From Natrinema salaciae (GTDB taxonomy: Archaea; Halobacteriota; Halobacteria; Halobacteriales; Natrialbaceae), in contig NZ_FOFD01000005.1 of assembly GCF_900110865.1 (NCBI RefSeq), positions 1 to 64,000 of the forward strand: 64,000 nucleotides of DNA, read 5' to 3'. Shown piece by piece: positions 61,495 through 64,000 of the stretch. The notes below the pieces were generated by a model. That model was not told the DNA's origin. It made no database searches and worked only from the letters and a program-made list of their open reading frames with translations. How positions within the stretch are numbered: the first letter of the stretch is position 1; every line of letters starts with the position of its first letter. Position numbers and translations under genes: made by a program.

Positions 61495-62043
61495 ATGGAC
61501 AGGAGGAAAGTTTTGGCTTCTATCGGACTTTTGATTTCGTGCGGATGTTCGGGAACGGACGTTCCGAAAGATACTGAGGGTGATCGTGGAGTTTCCGAGA
61601 ATGCTACTGGTCTAAATACTAGTAGAAAGAAGACGACTGATCGTGTCGACTCGATCTGGGTCGAAAATTACGACCACAGTAGTCATAAAGTGAATATTAC
61701 CGTAATAGGCGACGAAGAAGAACAAATATATAACCAGAAGTACCAGATCCCTGGGAAAACAGGGTTTGAAGTGCCCGCTGTTGGGCAGAACGGATCCGAG
61801 TACGAGATCGTTGCCGAAATCAATGGGAGTATAACGCAATCGTTCGATTGGGACGTGAAACGCTGTGAACGTGGTGAAACAGACACTTCCGGAGGCAATA
61901 CTGATGCAGGAGTTATGATTTCTGAAAACGAAATGAGGGTTGCGAGGACTGAGTGTGACGTGGCTAGTTTTGGGATGCAAAATATAGACTACGGAAACCA
62001 TACTGAATTCAGCATTGATGACGATAAATCGGAGGAGGCGTAG
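61495..62043 (+). CDS. AT-rich lipoprotein of unknown function
   Basis: 182 residues. MDRRKVLASIGLLISCGCSG is a lipoprotein signal: basic start, hydrophobic stretch, lipobox ending in Cys. The start at 61495 is chosen because it puts this signal at the N-terminus. The mature part is beta-rich (DSIWVENYDHSSHKVNITVI, then GKTGFEVPAVGQNGSEYEIV) with repeated charged turns, as in Ig-like or cupredoxin-type surface proteins, and has no recognised family. Codon use is much more AT-rich than in the neighbours, suggesting recent transfer or a variable surface gene. Confidence 0.75.
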   Translation: MDRRKVLASIGLLISCGCSGTDVPKDTEGDRGVSENATGLNTSRKKTTDRVDSIWVENYDHSSHKVNITVIGDEEEQIYNQKYQIPGKTGFEVPAVGQNGSEYEIVAEINGSITQSFDWDVKRCERGETDTSGGNTDAGVMISENEMRVARTECDVASFGMQNIDYGNHTEFSIDDDKSEEA

Positions 62044-62292
62044 ACGAGGGAGCCCACTGACGCTCCTCGAGATTCCGCGTTTTGACCTCCCCCACGGTCT
62101 GTCGGTCGTGAAATCATCCAAGGGGATTTCCGCCGAGCGAGACAACCGAAATGACACCACGACTACGCACCAGATACCACCGAGTCCGTGTCGTTTCGAG
62201 AGCCCCTTTTCGCCGACGGGGGCGGAAGTGCGACCTCGCGTTTTTGTAGCTGGCTTACTTCAACCAGTACTGTGACCGTGCGAGACGACAGG

Positions 62293-63411
62293 ATGCCGAG
62301 GCCCAGTGCGGCGGCTGATACCCCGCACAGTGAGGAGTTAGCTCCGGAATCGGCCAGCCGTTCAGCGGTCGACGAGACGGCCGCCAGTGAGGAGGCCGAG
62401 CCGGTTCGTGAAGCCGCTACCAGTACCAGTAGTAGCGGTTCGGCGATGGACGGCCGCGACGTCGCCGTTTCCGTAACCGGTCTGCGCAAGCGGTTCGGCG
62501 ACGGTCCGGAGGCGATCACCGCCGTGGACGACGTCACCCTCGACATCGAAACCGGGTCGATCGTGGGACTGTTAGGCCCGAACGGGGCCGGGAAGACGAC
62601 GCTCATCAAATCGATTCTCGGGATGGTGCTGCCGGAGGAGGGGACCGTTCGGATTCGGGGCGTCGACCTCCACGATCGGCCACGAGAAGCGTACGCCCAC
62701 GTCGATGCGATGCTCGAGGGGGCGCGCAACGATTACTGGCGGTTGACCGTCCGGGAGAATCTCCGGTACTTCGCCACGATCAGCGGCGTCGATCCGGATT
62801 CGGTGAGCGAGCGCCACGACCGGCTGCTGGCGCAGTTGGGGCTCACGGAGAAAGCGGACGTTCCCGTCCGCGACTTATCGCGCGGGATGAAGCAGAAAGT
62901 GTCGTTAGCGAGCGTTCTCGCGGGGGGAGCGAAGGTCGTGTTCCTCGACGAGCCGACGCTGGGGTTGGATATCGAGAGCTCGCGGACCCTCCAGCGGGAA
63001 CTACGACGACTCGTCGAGGAGGAGGCGCTGACCGTCGTCCTCAGCAGTCACGACATGGACGTCGTCGAGACGGTGTGTGATCGCGTCCTCGTGATGTCCG
63101 ACGGAGAGATCGTCGCGGACGACACCGTCGATGCCCTGCTTCACGGGACCGATCTGCACCACATACAGATCACGAGCGGCGATCTCGACGCGGCGATCGT
63201 TTCGACGCTCCGGAACAGATTCGACACGATCAGCGTCGAGTCGCGCGATCGTGGCGCCCGGATCGACGTGACGACGGATAGCGACGGGCTCTACGAGTTG
63301 CTGGATCGACTCCGCGCCGAGGACGTGACACTCGAGCGCGTACGGACGATCGAGCCGGACCTCGAGGACGTGTTCGTCGACCTGACGACGGTCGAAGGGA
63401 GGGATCGATAA
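62293..63411 (+). CDS. ABC transporter ATP-binding protein (ABC-2 exporter type)
   Basis: 372 residues from the ATG at 62293. A Ser/Ala/Glu-rich tail of about 55 residues precedes the ATPase, so a start at the internal Met (MDGRDVAVSVTGLRKRF) is also possible. Walker A is LLGPNGAGKTTLIKSILG, the signature is DLSRGMKQKVSLASVLAGG, Walker B is VVFLDEPTLGLD, and the switch His is in VLSSHDMDVVETV. The C-terminal domain (about 280-372) is the accessory domain of multidrug/antibiotic-type ABC-2 ATPases. Its stop overlaps the permease start by one base. Confidence 0.9.
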   Translation: MPRPSAAADTPHSEELAPESASRSAVDETAASEEAEPVREAATSTSSSGSAMDGRDVAVSVTGLRKRFGDGPEAITAVDDVTLDIETGSIVGLLGPNGAGKTTLIKSILGMVLPEEGTVRIRGVDLHDRPREAYAHVDAMLEGARNDYWRLTVRENLRYFATISGVDPDSVSERHDRLLAQLGLTEKADVPVRDLSRGMKQKVSLASVLAGGAKVVFLDEPTLGLDIESSRTLQRELRRLVEEEALTVVLSSHDMDVVETVCDRVLVMSDGEIVADDTVDALLHGTDLHHIQITSGDLDAAIVSTLRNRFDTISVESRDRGARIDVTTDSDGLYELLDRLRAEDVTLERVRTIEPDLEDVFVDLTTVEGRDR

Positions 63412-64000
63412 TGTCACACGGTCGTGACGCGGCCGCCGCGCCGCGGAAGGCGGGCTACTCTCACCTCGCACGTGCCGTACTGTACCGCGAGGTTCTGCTC
63501 TTCGTCCGCTATCCCGCGAACGCGATCGGCGGTATCGTCGTCTCCCTGTTCTTCTTCGGGGTCCTCTTCTACGGTGGGCAAATGGTCGCCGGGCAAGCGC
63601 TCACCGACTCGATCGAGGGGATCATCGTCGGCTACTTCCTGTGGACGCTGTCGGTGGGCGCGTACTCCTCCATCTCGAACGACATCGGGAGCGAGGTGCA
63701 GTGGGGGACCCTCGAGCGCCACGTGATGTCGCCGTTCGGATTCGCGCCCGTCGTGCTACTGAAAGGGGTCGCGAAGATCGTTCGGACGTTCATCACCTCG
63801 ACGGTGATCCTGGTGGTGATGATCGGTATCACCGGGACGACGCTCGAGTTGCATCTGTTCACCATCGCCGTCATCGCGACGCTTAGCATCGTCTCGGTGC
63901 TCGGGCTCGGGCTCGCGGCCGGCGGCGTGACTGTCCTCTACAAGCAGATCGGCAACTGGCTCAATCTGCTCCAGTTCGGGTTCATCGTGCTCATTTCCGC
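63411..64000 (+). CDS. ABC-2 type permease (3' end outside window)
   Basis: The ATG shares one base with the stop of the ATPase gene, so the two are translationally coupled. The 196 codons visible give MSHGRDAAAAPRKAGYSHLA, then a first TM (about 37-57, NAIGGIVVSLFFFGVLFYGG), further helices at about 67-85, 110-135 and 140-160, with YLVREVLLFVRYP-like membrane entry typical of ABC-2 permeases. The frame runs off the window end without a stop. With the ATPase it forms an efflux or lipid/polysaccharide exporter; the substrate is unknown. Confidence 0.85.
   Translation, partial: MSHGRDAAAAPRKAGYSHLARAVLYREVLLFVRYPANAIGGIVVSLFFFGVLFYGGQMVAGQALTDSIEGIIVGYFLWTLSVGAYSSISNDIGSEVQWGTLERHVMSPFGFAPVVLLKGVAKIVRTFITSTVILVVMIGITGTTLELHLFTIAVIATLSIVSVLGLGLAAGGVTVLYKQIGNWLNLLQFGFIVLIS

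Noticed and set aside
1-64000. tRNA, rRNA, CRISPR repeats or complete insertion sequences
   Set aside because: None was recognised; no cloverleaf, regular direct-repeat array or transposase motif with terminal inverted repeats was found by eye. A tRNAscan and an IS search would be needed to exclude them.

Overview
The window is a chromosomal segment of a halophilic archaeon (class Halobacteria). The DNA is GC-rich, the predicted proteins are strongly acidic (many Asp/Glu, few Lys), many starts are leaderless with a TATA element about 25-30 bases upstream, and the protein families (UbiD pair, PadR, GlpR, archaeal class I aldolase, haloarchaeal PTS) are typical of that class. The genus cannot be fixed from this sequence alone. 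No rRNA, tRNA, CRISPR array or intact insertion sequence was recognised.

Region 1 (1-12.5 kb) is a carbon-catabolic block: the 3' part of a DsrE-like protein, a small possible ribbon-helix-helix protein with two tandem UbiD-type decarboxylase genes, then an operon-like run of acyl-CoA synthetase, acyl-CoA dehydrogenase, biotin carboxylase/carrier protein and carboxyltransferase, followed by a methyltransferase and a MaoC-type hydratase. The set suits activation, dehydrogenation and carboxylation of a branched or unsaturated acid; the substrate is unknown. Region 2 (13-20 kb) holds an RND/MMPL exporter, a zinc-ribbon membrane protein, a TetR regulator and a polyprenyl-synthetase-like gene. Three related palindromes near these genes suggest one TetR regulon. 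Region 3 (20-27 kb) has a second carboxyltransferase locus followed by gene debris: fragments of an enoyl-CoA hydratase, an IclR regulator, a small membrane protein and a histidine kinase. A CopG-type regulator, an MFS transporter and a PadR regulator survive among them.

Region 4 (27-35 kb) is led by a single-chain restriction-modification enzyme of 1446 residues preceded by a small promoter-proximal ORF, then a BNR-repeat protein, an aminotransferase and a second PadR paralogue. Region 5 (35.6-43.6 kb) is a complete haloarchaeal fructose phosphotransferase locus, all on the minus strand: aldolase, GlpR repressor, 1-phosphofructokinase, EIIC, EIIA, HPr, EI, EIIB and fructose-1,6-bisphosphatase. 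It would import fructose as fructose 1-phosphate, phosphorylate and cleave it, and allow gluconeogenesis.

Region 6 (43.7-54.8 kb) contains a metallo-beta-lactamase-fold protein, an aldo/keto reductase, a DUF429 protein, an acetoacetate-decarboxylase-fold protein lacking an obvious catalytic lysine, an alpha/beta hydrolase, two membrane-associated proteins and an MNT-HEPN toxin-antitoxin pair. A perfect 22-bp palindrome lies just upstream of that pair. Region 7 (54.8-64 kb) contains an M48 peptidase gene broken by a 7-bp tandem duplication and a second shift, an FMN reductase/MDR oxidoreductase pair, a MmgE/PrpD and ComA-like gene pair, an AT-richer lipoprotein and the start of an ABC-2 exporter operon cut by the window end.
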